From contig CM076194.1 of assembly GCA_038277395.1 (NCBI GenBank), positions 133,767,230 through 133,831,229 of the forward strand: DNA of 64,000 bases, read 5' to 3'. Source of the stretch: Dryocosmus kuriphilus. Lineage: Eukaryota > Arthropoda > Insecta > Hymenoptera > Cynipidae. Shown piece after piece: positions 12,043-23,031 of this stretch (position 1 is its first letter; every line of letters begins with the position of its first letter). Below the pieces are notes generated by a model, which searched no databases, was not told where the DNA came from, and was given only the letters and a program-made list of their open reading frames with translations. The position numbers and the translations under genes are program-made.

Positions 12043-14934
12043 ATGAGTGACAACCGTAAAAGGTTCAGCGGGGCTGAGTACCGCAAACGGGCGGCAGAAA
12101 AATCGAAGAAAAATGAAGAAGTCTTAGCAAAAACTCCGAAGTTAACTACGTTCTTCAAAAAAATGAATTGCGAACAAGTTGAAGAAGAAACTTCGAGAGC
12201 TTATAATGACTTAGAAGGTATTGTTGTCATTTATTTATTCAGTTCTTTCACCAGCTGACTTAAAGTTTGATGTCTTACCAAAATGATCATATAATTATAA
12301 TAAAATATATATATTGCATCAAAATATGAATCTGGCTTTTAAGCGTACAAAAAATCTTACAAATACCAAAAATATTTTATTGTGCAAAAGAAACTTATAT
12401 ATTTAGTTGGAAATCAATAAAGTGTTTTATCAACTAACGCAGAAAAAATTTTCGAAAAAAGTCGTGGGAATACAGCGACAAAATTTTTTAGAGTCTAATG
12501 AACTTTGTCACTTTTTGCTGAAGATGCTGTTTCTTTTTATTTGTGCAGATTCCAACTATCAGAATGAAGATGACTCTGGTTCCATGTCCGATTCGCATAC
12601 ACAAATGAAAGAACATGAAATAACAGACGACAGGGATATTTCACCTACCGAGAACGCGGGCAATACTCCTTGCAAAGAAATTTTACCAATAAATGATCTA
12701 ACTGATCCGGCAACATGGATTATCAATGACGAACTTCGTGATCATATAACTCGGAACGGTTTCGATCAGAACATCAATGCTGATTTTTCTGAGTCCAAAA
12801 GGATGTATAATGACTGCATGCGCTACTTTGCGGCTTCTTTCTTTTATCGAATACTCTTAAACGGCGAAAAAACTCTACGACCATGGCTTGCCTACTCCGT
12901 TAGCAAAGGCAGAGTTTATTGCGTTCCATGCCTTTTATTTGGGGAGAAATCGTCTTTTACCAACGATGGGTTCAACGACTGGAAGAATGTTGGACATCGC
13001 ATCACACATCACGAAAATTCTAACGCTCATCATGATTGCAGTATTCAATTCAAGGACAGAGCTAAAATCCAAGGAAGAATCGATGTAAACATCACACTTT
13101 TATATAAGCAAGAAATTTCTTACTGGAGAAACTTTTTAAAAAGAGTCGTAGCTGTAATAAAAAGTTTAGCCTCACGGGGACTTCCATTCACAGGGGACGA
13201 CGAAAAATTCGGTTCACAACATAATGGCAACTATATGATGCTACTAGAATTGATCGCTCAGTTTAATCCATTCATTGCTGAACATATTACGAGATTTGGG
13301 AATAAAGGTAGCGGCAGAACAAATTATTTATCAAAAACGATTTGCAGTGAGTTCATCGAGCTTCTGGGGAAAAAAGTCCTGGACAAAATCGTCAAAGAAA
13401 TCAAGGTAGCCAGATATTGCTCGATGATTGTCGTCTCTTCTCCTGATATTTCTCATTTAGATCAGCTGTCATTCATCATATGATATGTGAAAGAAGATGG
13501 AGTTCCTGTGCAGCGTTTCCTTCAATTTATCGAAAATCCAGGACACAAAGCTAAGAATCTTGAAAATGCTATTTTGTCAACGTAAGACTCCCTTAGCATC
13601 AACATCAACGATTCTCGAGGACAAGCGTACGATACCGCTGCAAAAATGTCTGGGCCGTACACAGGGCTTCAAGCGAGAATCAAAGAAATCAACAAATACG
13701 CCGATTATACGCCTTGTGCCGCTCATTCTTTAAATTTCGTTGGAAAACATGCGGCAGAAGGTTGTGCAATGGCCGTAACGTCTTTTGCAACGATCCAAAA
13801 CGTGCATAATTTTTTTCTGCATCAACCCACTGCTGGGAAATCTTGATGAAAGAAACACTGTGCAAATTCCGAGTCTCGACGCATAATTACTGTGAAGTCA
13901 CTGTCAGGCACTCGGTGGTCAGCTCAAGATGATGGCGTTCATGCTCTTCAACATCATTCCCCAGAAGTCATCTCAGCTTTGGAAGAAATAGAAAATGATC
14001 TCACTGAAAAATGTGTGACGCGAAACGAAGCCTTACGGTATTCGACGTTCAAAAATTTGAATTATTAGAAACTGCGTTTATGCAACAGTTGTGGAGCTTC
14101 CTCTTATCTTCCCTAAATTCTGTGAGTAAAAAATTACAAAAGGTCAATACAACGATCGTTGAGGTAATTGAACTTTTTGAAGGTTTGAACGAAATGATTA
14201 GTGTACGCGTGAAGATTTTGATTCGTATGAAAAAAAAAGCGCTAGCTGTTTCCGAAAACCAAGAATACAAAACGCCTACTACGCGAAAAAAGACAAGAAC
14301 ACTTAGTTGCGATGAATCGACAGATGGGGAAGTTGAACTCGTTGGTCGGGAAAACTTTAGAATAAATACCTTTAACGTCATTTTAGGCAAAATTTGATCA
14401 GAATTACAAAAAAGAGAAAAAGCGTACAAAGTCCTTTATCAGAAATTTTCAGTCATCACAGACATGCGTTGTTTGAATAAAGAAGAAATTCGTGAAAAAT
14501 CTGCTCAGTTGATAAATTTCTACGATCAAGACATCGAAGCATCGTTCGCAAATGAAATGATTTTATTTAAAAGTTACTGCGCCAAAAAGAACATGGAAAA
14601 AAATTCTCCTATGGATCTGCTCAAATTACTAAGAAGCAATGAGCTCTACACAGTTTTACCAAATGTTGATATAGCGTACCGAATGCTTTTTTGCACACCC
14701 GTATCAAATTGTAGCGCTGAACGATCATTTTCCGTGCTGCGGCGAGTAAAAAATTATTTGAGATCAAAACTGGTTGCGGAACGATTAAATGCACTTGCTT
14801 TGTTGACTATAGAATCAGATTTTCTCATGTCTCTAGATTGTGATAACATTATCAATGACTTTGTCATTCTAAAAACAAGACGTAAAAATTTGAGCCAACA
14901 AGCAATAATTTTCGTACAAAAGATAATAGCATAA
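12043..14934 (+). pseudogene. hAT transposase pseudogene (TTF-type zinc finger, DUF4371, hAT dimerisation)
   Basis: The gene starts at ATG 12043 (MSDNRKRFSG), with exon 1 ending at 12217 and exon 2 beginning at 12549. The splice phase fits exactly, joining G to AT as a GAT codon. A TTF-type zinc-finger region (WLAYSVSKGRVYCVPCLLFG, then H...H) is followed by the DUF4371/RNase H-like core (PDISH, YDTAAKMSG, CAAHSLN) and by the C-terminal dimerisation block CSAERSFSVLRRVKNYLRS. Breaks seen: in-frame stops TGA 13481-13483, TAA 13583-13585 and TGA 14395-14397, and a frameshift in the T run near 13810. The acidic residue usually found before ST in the first catalytic motif is missing: the codon at 13433-13435 is GTC (Val). 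The protein would be inactive. Insect genomes often annotate relatives as zinc finger MYM-type protein 1-like. Confidence 0.88.
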
Positions 14935-15086
14935 ATAATGGTATTGTTGAATGACATTAAGTCATATACCTCATTATTATAAGGCTACTGATTATAATAA
15001 AATAAAATATTTGCTCTCAGAAAAATGCATTCTATTGATTAAAAAACTATTCGTACCAAACTAATTCCATCATTAAAGAAACTTCG

Positions 15087-15087
<1 letters not shown>

Positions 15088-15115
<28 letters not shown>
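15088..15115 (+). repeat. Run of 28 G
   Basis: An uninterrupted guanine tract inside the right end of the hAT element. Its length is probably unreliable in sequencing, and on single-stranded DNA it could form a G-quadruplex. Confidence 0.9.
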
Positions 15116-15117
<2 letters not shown>

Positions 15118-15294
15118 ATTTCGGCAACTACCTAGGGGCGGCAAATTTCTAAATCCGCGCCTGGACGTCACTACGCAGAATGAACAGTGTAAACACATAT
15201 CATATGGTTATATTTTAGTGACGTCAGCTTGCCCTGCGCGAACTGAACGAAAACACGTCCAGCGCATGGCTTCACCTCATCTTCATTTACACCA

Positions 15295-17475
15295 TGATTT
15301 TCGACATTTATGAAATGGAAAAGGGACTAATTTTGCATATTTCTTGTCATTCTTTGTTGCAATTGTAGAACTTAAATTTTTAATCCAGGCTTTTTTCTTC
15401 TTTTATGTTTGTTTACAATGAATAGTGTAATCATATTTTTCTCAGTGTCAAACCTTCATTACGTCATATGCGATTGAAGTTCTGAACGTTCAAATAAACG
15501 AATTTTTACATAATTGATTACTAGTAAGCTAGAAATAGTGCTAAAGATCGGTTTATTTATATCGGAAACAGTATTCTAGTATAAAAGACACTTATAATAC
15601 ATATTCTCATTTGTAGTTGGAATAAGATTTTTAAACAAAATATAGAATTAAGAAAAATATTTTGTTCATATGAACGTTCAGAACTTTAGGTTAGATGTTA
15701 CGTCGTCAGGCTGGTCGATTAAAAAACAAAGTATTTTTTAAAAATAATTGGAGAGTCTTTAAAATATAAAATATTCTAAATTTTATTATATATTGCTTCG
15801 AAATATTGAAGAATTAAAATTGAAAACTTTAAAATTTGTCAACTTATAATTTTTAAATTTTTAAACTGAAAGAGCTTTTAGAGTAATATAAAGATTCTAA
15901 AAAATGTATTAAAAGTTGAAAGATGTGTTTGAAAATACTCAGTACTGAATGGTTTTCAAAATTATAAACTAACTTTAAAAGGTTCTGAAAACCAGGATTT
16001 GGAACATGTAATATACCTAAAAACGTTAACATTCTTACCAATTTTAAGCATAATATTTTTTAAGAATAACGAGCGAAAAGGATTACTTTGGAATTATTGT
16101 TCAATGAATTTCTCGTTGAAGTTTATTCCATTTTCAATAAGCAATTCTAATTTTAGGCCTGAAAAAATTGAAAGCTTCAGAAGTTTGGAAGTTTCTAAAC
16201 TAGAAGAGTTTTTTCACTATAATATTTCTAAAATAAATACTCAATAATTTTAATAAATTTTAAGATTTATAAAGGTAGATACTGTTAATTTTAGTACTTA
16301 AAAGCTGATAATGAAGTTGTCAAGTAAGAGTTTAAGAGTAAAAAGTTTGAACATATCTAAAATAATTAAAGAAACTTTATTAAAAACGTTCAAATATGAT
16401 AGTTTTTTAATTACCAAGTTTGAAATTTTCAGTAACTGCAAGTTGAAGGCATGTAAATTTCAGGACTTTCAAACTTTGAAAATAAACTATTTCCAAAGTT
16501 CTATTTTCAAATACTTCTAAAGTTAAAGAAACAAAAATGTCAATCTTCTTAAAAGTAAAAATCTTTTAACTTTGAAGAATATTGAATTAAGGTACACAAA
16601 CATGAAAACTCCTCGCTTCCGATGCGTAAACCTTTTAACGTCTCTAATCTTCAAGACTTTCAAAACTACAAAGAGATTACAATTTTTATTTTTCGTAAGT
16701 TAGAATTAAAATAAAAAATTTGTTATTTTAAAAACTTCAAAATTTTTCAGGCTTTTGAAATTTTAATTCATAAACTTTTAAAATCAGAAGCATGTTAAAA
16801 TACCAAATATTAAGATTTGCGTATAATAGAAAGCATTACAAATTTAAACGTTTAGAAATTTTGATGTAATCCAGAACTGAAGACATTTAAATTTGAAACT
16901 TTAAAAAAATGAATGGCTTTTAAATAAGTTTTCGTCTTATAAAAATATAAGCCGCTTTTGCCTTAAAGTTATTTAATATAAAGAACTTCAAAATTTTGAA
17001 TGACTTATCCTTAAATTTAAAAAAATTATAAACTGAAATTAATAATGGTTTATTAACCTGGAAAAATGAAAAGAATATACCCAGAAGAAGTTCTACAATT
17101 ATCAATGAATTTTTATCCAAAATTTAGGTAGACAGTCTTCCAATGTAAATAATTTGCAATGAATTCAATGTTAGCATTTGTATAAATACATTTAATTCCT
17201 GCACCATTGCATGATTCGAATATCTTATACACTTGACTGGTGATCCGGTAGTATGGAACTTTTAGTGTAAGTGGGACTTGTTTTTAAAACTATAAAATGC
17301 GAATCGCATTCCTGTATCCTTTTTTATTCTTTTTGCAGATTCGCGAAAATGTTTTTCTGCTTTTTTGCAACTGGAGGTCTTGATGATGCAGAAATGCTGG
17401 AGAATGAGATAATTGAAATATGGAAGAGCTCATTTGATTTCTATGGCCGATGACTGCACAGATTTTATTTTTTGC
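15295..17475. other. Long AT-rich stretch, no gene seen
   Basis: About 2.2 kb of AT-rich sequence with many AAATTTTTAAA-like words and no homopolymer-free coding stretch. Short open frames here (for example 15999-16247 and 16311-16520) have the amino-acid make-up of translated AT-rich DNA. No terminal repeats were matched. Confidence 0.5.
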
Positions 17476-17481
17476 TCATTT

Positions 17482-17523
17482 TATATATATATATATATAT
17501 TTTATATATATATATATATATAT
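17482..17523. repeat. TA microsatellite
   Basis: Two alternating TA tracts separated by a TTT interruption. Confidence 0.9.
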
Positions 17524-17720
17524 TGTTCCAAATTTTTAACATGTATTAATTGATTTGTATGTGTTTTTAAATTTTTAGATAACATTTTTCGTTAATTAAT
17601 TTTTAATATAATATTTTTACAATCTATTGCATACGTTATATTAATAGCAAAATATTAAAGAAATAGATTCATTAAAACAACTGTAGGTGTTTATATGCAG
17701 AGAAATATCTATACGCGTGT

Positions 17721-18541
17721 ATGTGTATGTTAAATAGAATCGGAGACGAAAAAGAAACGGTAGCTAAAAATACAGGAATCTTGATCACAAAAGCCAAGGA
17801 AATAGCTTTAGAAGTTAGCGAATCTAAGACAAAATATTTGACCATCGACAGATCAGAACAAAGCAATGAAGAGGGGGATCTAATGGCCGGAAATATGAAA
17901 TTTGAAAAATTTAATGAGTTTAAATACTTTGGGACAATTTTATTATAACTAGCGACAATAACATTAAAACAGAAATCAACAGGCGGCTACACGCTGGCAA
18001 TGGGTGCTACTATGCAACAAATACGTTACTAAAATCGCGATCGTTATCTAGAAACATCAAAGTATGAATTTACAAAACGATAATAATGCCGGTCGTCATG
18101 TACAGGTGCGAAACATGGGCGCTGACGAAAAGAGAGGAGAACAGGTTTAGAGTATACGAAAATAAAGTACTTAGAAAAATGTATGGCCAAAAAAGGGACG
18201 AAGAGACTGGTGAATGGAGAAAGCTGTATAATGATGAGCTGCATGCTCTCTACGGGTCAATAAATATTAATAGAGTAATGAAAGCGCGCAAATTAAGCTG
18301 GGTGGGACATGTAGCAAGAATGGGCAACGAAAGAACAGTGGCACAAGTTTTCAGAGGAAAACCAATTAGTAAGAGACCTCTAGGCAGCCCGAGAAACAGA
18401 TGGGAGAAAAACGTAAGGGACGATCTAAAAGAGCTAGGACATGATTATTTAAACTGGATGGAGGATGCACAGAATAGAGATGCGTGGCGGTTTCGGGTAG
18501 CTGAGGCAATGAACTTCCGAGTTCAAAAAGCTACACTATAA
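17721..18541 (+). pseudogene. Reverse transcriptase C-terminal fragment (non-LTR), broken
   Basis: The first piece (17721-17945) contains LEVSESKTKYLTIDR and FEKFNEFKYFGTI, matching the region after the catalytic YADD motif of insect LINE reverse transcriptases. The frame then shifts by one base near 17942 and continues as TSDNNIKTEINRRL. An in-frame TGA lies at about 18064-18066, before IYKTIIMPVVMYRCETWAL. The last piece (18086-18541) contains KLSWVGHVARMGNE, RPLGSPRNRWE and RDAWRFRVAEA, the typical C-terminal GHVxRM and GRPxxRW blocks. The YADD motif itself is lost with the truncated 5' part. The product would be non-functional. Confidence 0.85.
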
Positions 18542-18573
18542 TAATAATAATTATTATTATTATCATTATTATC
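17721..18573 (+). mobile_element. 5'-truncated non-LTR retrotransposon with a TAA-rich tail
   Basis: Only the 3' part of a LINE is left: the thumb/C-terminal end of the reverse transcriptase reading frame, then a 3' end at about 18541 consisting of TAA/ATT triplet repeats rather than poly(A). Triplet tails are typical of several insect non-LTR clades, such as I-like elements. 5' truncation is the usual result of incomplete target-primed reverse transcription. No target duplication could be defined, because the 5' junction is unclear. Confidence 0.75.
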
Positions 18574-18759
18574 ATGTAATATAAATATGAAAGGTGCTTT
18601 TGATTACATTCTATTTAATGCGTATACATATTATAGTTTGCATAAGTGCACGTAGAGTTTTTTTTGTGACTATGTCTTTAATATTTTGCTGTATTAATAT
18701 AACGTTTTACAGATCGTACTTATATATTAAAAATTAATAAACTGAAAACAAATTTTACC
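18574..18759. other. Short AT-rich spacer
   Basis: Nothing recognisable between the LINE tail and the palindromic repeat to its right. Confidence 0.4.
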
Positions 18760-19020
18760 ACCCTCAGAATTTTAAGTTACAAGTGACTGAAAACTTTGTT
18801 ACAGGTTCGGAATTTTCAGTAACACGTGTCTAAAGCTAAATTCTGTGGCTGTGCCTGAAAATTCCGAAACTGTAACAAAAGTCTCCGAAACATGTAACTG
18901 AAGTTTTATGCAGTTACATGTTTCGGAATATTCCGAAACGTTTCATAATTTTACGTAACGGTAACTGCATAAACTTCAGTCACAAGTTTCGAAAAATTCC
19001 GACAGAAATTCCGAAGAGTG
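18760..19020. repeat. Small palindromic repeat (MITE-like)
   Basis: Bases 18886-18918 and 18960-18990 are inverted repeats (the second reads GTAACTGCATAAACTTCAG). The loop between them contains the perfect 20-bp palindrome GTTTCGGAATATTCCGAAAC at 18920-18939. Variants of AAAATTCCGAAACTGTAAC recur across the block and, more diverged, at 10260-10590. It probably represents a small non-autonomous element. Confidence 0.55.
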
Positions 19021-19163
19021 CAATATAAGACTTATAAATACCGCTGATACTATTAGTATCAGAACTTAGATTAAGAGTGTTGCCATTATTCACAATATGG
19101 AACATTTCTATAAAAATTTATTTATAATAAGAAGATTCTCCAGTTTTTTAATTCTAACATTTA

Positions 19164-19663
19164 NNNNNNNNNNNNNNNNNNNNNNNNNNNNNNNNNNNNN
19201 NNNNNNNNNNNNNNNNNNNNNNNNNNNNNNNNNNNNNNNNNNNNNNNNNNNNNNNNNNNNNNNNNNNNNNNNNNNNNNNNNNNNNNNNNNNNNNNNNNNN
19301 NNNNNNNNNNNNNNNNNNNNNNNNNNNNNNNNNNNNNNNNNNNNNNNNNNNNNNNNNNNNNNNNNNNNNNNNNNNNNNNNNNNNNNNNNNNNNNNNNNNN
19401 NNNNNNNNNNNNNNNNNNNNNNNNNNNNNNNNNNNNNNNNNNNNNNNNNNNNNNNNNNNNNNNNNNNNNNNNNNNNNNNNNNNNNNNNNNNNNNNNNNNN
19501 NNNNNNNNNNNNNNNNNNNNNNNNNNNNNNNNNNNNNNNNNNNNNNNNNNNNNNNNNNNNNNNNNNNNNNNNNNNNNNNNNNNNNNNNNNNNNNNNNNNN
19601 NNNNNNNNNNNNNNNNNNNNNNNNNNNNNNNNNNNNNNNNNNNNNNNNNNNNNNNNNNNNNNN
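19164..19663. other. Assembly gap of exactly 500 N
   Basis: The round length, equal to that of the second gap, indicates a placeholder of unknown true size. The open frame that runs across it is meaningless. Confidence 0.98.
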
Positions 19664-19975
19664 TAATCTTTTGTGTTAAAGATTATTTAAAAGTTTCTTA
19701 CAGTAGATTATAAAAATGTAGCTGAGTTATTTGGTAGATTGATTGTGGTTACTTGAAACAGAAATAATGTCTTCAAATAATTTCAACCGTTACCACAACG
19801 TATACGTATGTAAATGAGATGTGTGAGTGAAATTGAGCGAAGTTGGTTGAATCTATATGTTTGTGTTGCATCATATACGTATGTAAATGAAGATGTGTGA
19901 GTGAAATCTAGCGAAGCTGGGTGAATGTATGTGTTTGTGCGGAATTTATACGTATGTAAGTGAAGATTTGGTGAG
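19664..19975. repeat. Copy of the window-start repeat followed by a 73-bp tandem array
   Basis: Bases 19664-19790 resemble 221-365. From about 19798 a unit of about 73 bp with TACGTATGTAAATGA, TGTGTGAGTGAAAT and AGCGAAG is repeated three times, starting near 19803, 19876 and 19949. The minus-strand frame through it (19783-20286) follows from the repeat and is not a credible gene. Confidence 0.6.
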
Positions 19976-20219
19976 GTGACGGCCGCGTCTGAGTGGAACT
20001 CGAAGTCCAAATAATCTATCGTGTTTGAAAAATTGCATACATTACGCTTGTTTCCAAACAGGATTGAGATATTACGTTCATCCATGCTTGTCAAAAACCT
20101 GTCTAGAGATCCGCCCTTTCGGGAGGGGAACTCGATAACCGATGAAGGGAAAGGGCGGTTGGGAGGGGAAGCGGTAGCTTGGTGAGATGGAAAACGCCAC
20201 GTCTGAGGGGAACTGAAGC

Positions 20220-22180
20220 CGATGGAGAGTGAAAGAGGATAAAGAGAGAGAGAGGAGAAAGTAAATATTCGAGAAGTAAATTCCAATAAATAACGTAATC
20301 CGTAATAAGGAATGATATTTCTGGCTTACGCTACGGGGGAAGAAAAGGGGGGGGGGGAATAGTGATTGCTTTTCTTGGGAAAACAACGCAGAGATGAAAT
20401 GTTGATTGGGGTTTTTTCCATAATGATATGATTAGTTTTTGAGTATTTTTCGAGCGTTTGGGATTCAGGAACTTTTAAGTCGTATAGAAATTTTGAGAGG
20501 GAGAGGCAAAAGTGAGTGTATTTCTGGAGTGAACAAACCGGGGGTAAATTAATGGTTGTTTTTTCTATAGTTCCTGATTATTTTGAGAGTTTCCCGAGTT
20601 TTACCATTTTGAGATTTATGGATGCAGAGGAATCGTCGGACAAGAAAATTGTGAGATACACAGCAAAAGTGATTGCATTTCTTGTGCTCAACCAGGAAAA
20701 AAATTGTTGTTGTTTTACTTATATCCTGAGTTATGGGTGTGATTGTGTGCGGAGTTTTGGTTCAGGGAACTTATTAGTCCGCTAGGCGGAAATTGTACAT
20801 AGAGGCCATATATGTGTATTGCATTGTCTGGCGGCACAACTACAGAAAAATTGTTGTTTTTTAAATTTTAATTTTTTTAAGATCCTGATAAATTGTTGCA
20901 GCATTTGAAGCGTAAGAACGTTTGGGATGATCATGCAGTAATATTGAGAGAGACTGTTCCCCATTTGCCCCTCGCAACCCTTTACAACACTCATAGCAGA
21001 GCCATAAAAATAATGAGGGGCAGCGTTAGAGGGAAAGAGCGGGGGAAAGCCCGTTTCAATCTGCATCGCGTTATCCTGCCGACAATAAATGAAGATGAAT
21101 TCCTCGCGCCCTTTAAACTTCTAGGATCAATGACATCAAATAATGAGGTCAGTGTTTATTTTCAGAGGAGGAAAGACACGTTCGAACCTGATCCCATTGA
21201 ATTTATGCTCTTATATTTTAGTATATTCAAGATGATGGAGACGTGAGAGGGAGAGAATTTTCAGAGAAAGTAAAATTCCAATTACATATCCTTAATAGTA
21301 ATAAGGAATACGGCGTTCATGCAAAGCTTGTAGTGGTGCTAAACATCAGTATTCTGTTCTTACGCTACAGGGAAAAGTGATTGCAATTTCTTGAGCACAA
21401 CCCAGAAAAAAATTGTTGTTTTCAATATCTGATTATTTACAGATTTTTTCGAAGTTTTGATTCAGGAACTATCTAGTCGTACTGAATTTTGCAAGAGGGA
21501 AAAGTGATTACATTTTAATTGAGCACAAACACAAAAAAAAATGGTGGTTTTATCAATATCTGAGTATTTTGAGATTTTAAATATTGCATCATCTTGCTAA
21601 CCTGATGATCTTTTGTGTAATATTGAGACTCCACCTTTGCCCCTCCGTCCATTCTCACACCCATAGCAGTGCCAATCAGGGAATAATTAGGGTCAGCGCT
21701 TGAAGGGGGGGGGGGGGGCGTTCAAACTGCATCGGTGCCTCTGCCGAAATATTAAAGTGGAGATAAATTCTCGCGCCTTTAAACTTCTAAGATCAATGAC
21801 ATCAAAATAATGGGGTCAGTGTTGGAGAGAGAGGGGGAAAGCGCGTTCAAACCTGCATCGGTCGTGCCTGTCGAAGATAAATAGAGATTAATTCTCGTGC
21901 CTTTAAATTCTAGGTTCAATGACATCAAGAAATGAGCTCAGTGTTACGTAGAGGGGGAAAAAAACACGTTCAAACCTGCATCCATTGAAATTATGCTCTT
22001 ATATTTCCCTCCTCAGTATACCCAAGCCGATGGAGAGTAGATTCGAGGGAGAGAATTTTCGAGAAGTAAATTGCCAATATATAACCTTAATAGCAATAAG
22101 GAATGCGGCGTTCACGACAAAGCTTGTAGTGATGCTACATATGGTAAATACCCGTGCCTCAACATTCCTAATTTACCGAT
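20220..22180. repeat. Diverged tandem repeat block with nested 125-130 bp units
   Basis: A segment with GAGAAGTAAATTCCAAT and AATAAGGAATG recurs near 20223, 21232 and 22028, so the large unit is roughly 0.8-1.0 kb. The last two copies also share GGCGTTCA and AAAGCTTGTAGTG. Between them a unit of about 130 bp containing AAACCTGCATC, GAAGAT and CAATGACATCAA recurs near 21030, 21690, 21820 and 21950. A further motif TTCAGGAACT precedes TAGTCG three to four times. It is non-coding and of unknown family. Confidence 0.6.
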
Positions 22181-22385
22181 ACAGGGTAATACCGACTGTC
22201 GATAACGGACATTGGATGCCATCTGTCGGCGAAAAAAAGATGGTATGCTTGTTGTGTAATCCGAACCTTGACCGACTCAGGGTAACACTGACTGTCGATA
22301 CACTTAGCACGGACATGTGCCACTGAGGGAGTGGGGCGCCATCTGTCGTCGACAGCGTGAAGCTTGTCGTGGTGGCGTAGAACTG
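22180..22385. repeat. Two copies of a roughly 100-bp unit
   Basis: CAGGGTAATACCGACTGTCGATA (22181 onward) and CAGGGTAACACTGACTGTCGATA (22276 onward) begin two related units. Both end in GCCATCTGTCG (about 22220 and 22340). GCCATCTGTCG-type words are common in insect retrotransposon LTRs, but no LTR boundaries could be set. Confidence 0.5.
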
Positions 22386-23031
22386 TCCTAGCATAACTAC
22401 TCTTGTTGCTATCACAGCCGAGCTAAAACGGCTAAAATCCTTCTCTAACAGTCAAATGGTAAAGAATAACACATTAAAGGGTTGTCATAACCGAGTCTAA
22501 CTCTGAAAAATTTGAAAGAGTAGCTTTTTGTTAAAATAAAACGACTTTTTTCGGTTAAAAGCAAACAACTGCTTTGTCTGCACATAGTAGTTATATTTTC
22601 CCAAGCAAACTAGTCACTTTTTATACAATTATTATGCTTGTTATCTCTTCTCAAGTAATATTGTCTGTGCTTAATCAATTAAATTTACAGGGCTCATTTT
22701 TAACATTCTAAGTAGCTGATTCTAACAAATTGAAGTTGATAAATTTTAACACGTGCTTTTGAACTTAGTAAAAGTGAATCAAGTTGAATTGAGAGTTTTT
22801 AATCGAGTAGACATAATTTCAGCAGAAAATTGCGCCATCGCTTATTTAGCATCGTTGTTAGCGTCATTTCGCTTCGACTCCATTCTTTTTTGGTAGTGAT
22901 CGGTAGGATTCAGTTGCGCGTCCAAATAAAAGTGAAGTGAAACAATTATAGTGAAGTGAATTTAATAATTACTATTAAAGTGCATCACGAAAAAAATTGT
23001 TGTGTCGTGTGCTTCTGTATTTTCAATACAG
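22386..23031. other. Stretch upstream of the SAM exon; possible intron
   Basis: No coding exon was recognised. ATTCAGTTGCGCG at about 22905 resembles an arthropod initiator (TCAGT) and is followed by an A-rich, untranslated-looking sequence with GTGAAGTGAA repeated. The stretch ends with a clear pyrimidine tract and acceptor (TTTTCAATACAG, ending 23031). It may be an intron of the SAM-domain gene, or the gene may have a promoter here; the sequence does not decide. Confidence 0.35.

Larger units (their letters stand above)
11500..15163 (+). mobile_element. hAT transposon of the ZMYM1/Tip100 type, full length but dead
   Basis: The 3664-bp element begins with CAGGCGCGGATTTA and ends with its exact reverse complement TAAATCCGCGCCTG, 14-bp terminal inverted repeats in the style of the Tip100 branch of hAT. 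A subterminal motif GGGGCGGCAAATTT occurs near both ends (about 11683 and 15136) in the same orientation. It carries one transposase gene on the + strand, broken by stops and a frameshift. The 8 bp on each side (CAACTCAC and GACGTCAC) agree at only 5 positions, so an 8-bp target duplication typical of hAT is possible but eroded. A run of 28 G lies just inside the right end. Confidence 0.85.
11418..15294. mobile_element. Outer inverted-repeat element (MITE-like) interrupted by a hAT element
   Basis: Bases 11418-11491 and 15219-15294 are imperfect inverted repeats of about 75 bp. They share TGGTG at the outer end, GCCATGCGC in the middle and GGCAAGCTGACGTCAC at the inner end. The sequence between them is the hAT element plus about 55 bp. 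The simplest reading is a small inverted-repeat element about 220 bp long into which the hAT element later inserted. Confidence 0.55.

Noticed and set aside
19097..19666. Open frame of 189 codons
   Set aside because: It is almost entirely the 500-N gap.
19783..20386. Ser/Pro-rich protein of 167 residues on the minus strand
   Set aside because: The frame runs through the 73-bp tandem array and GA-rich low-complexity DNA, and its make-up follows the repeat.
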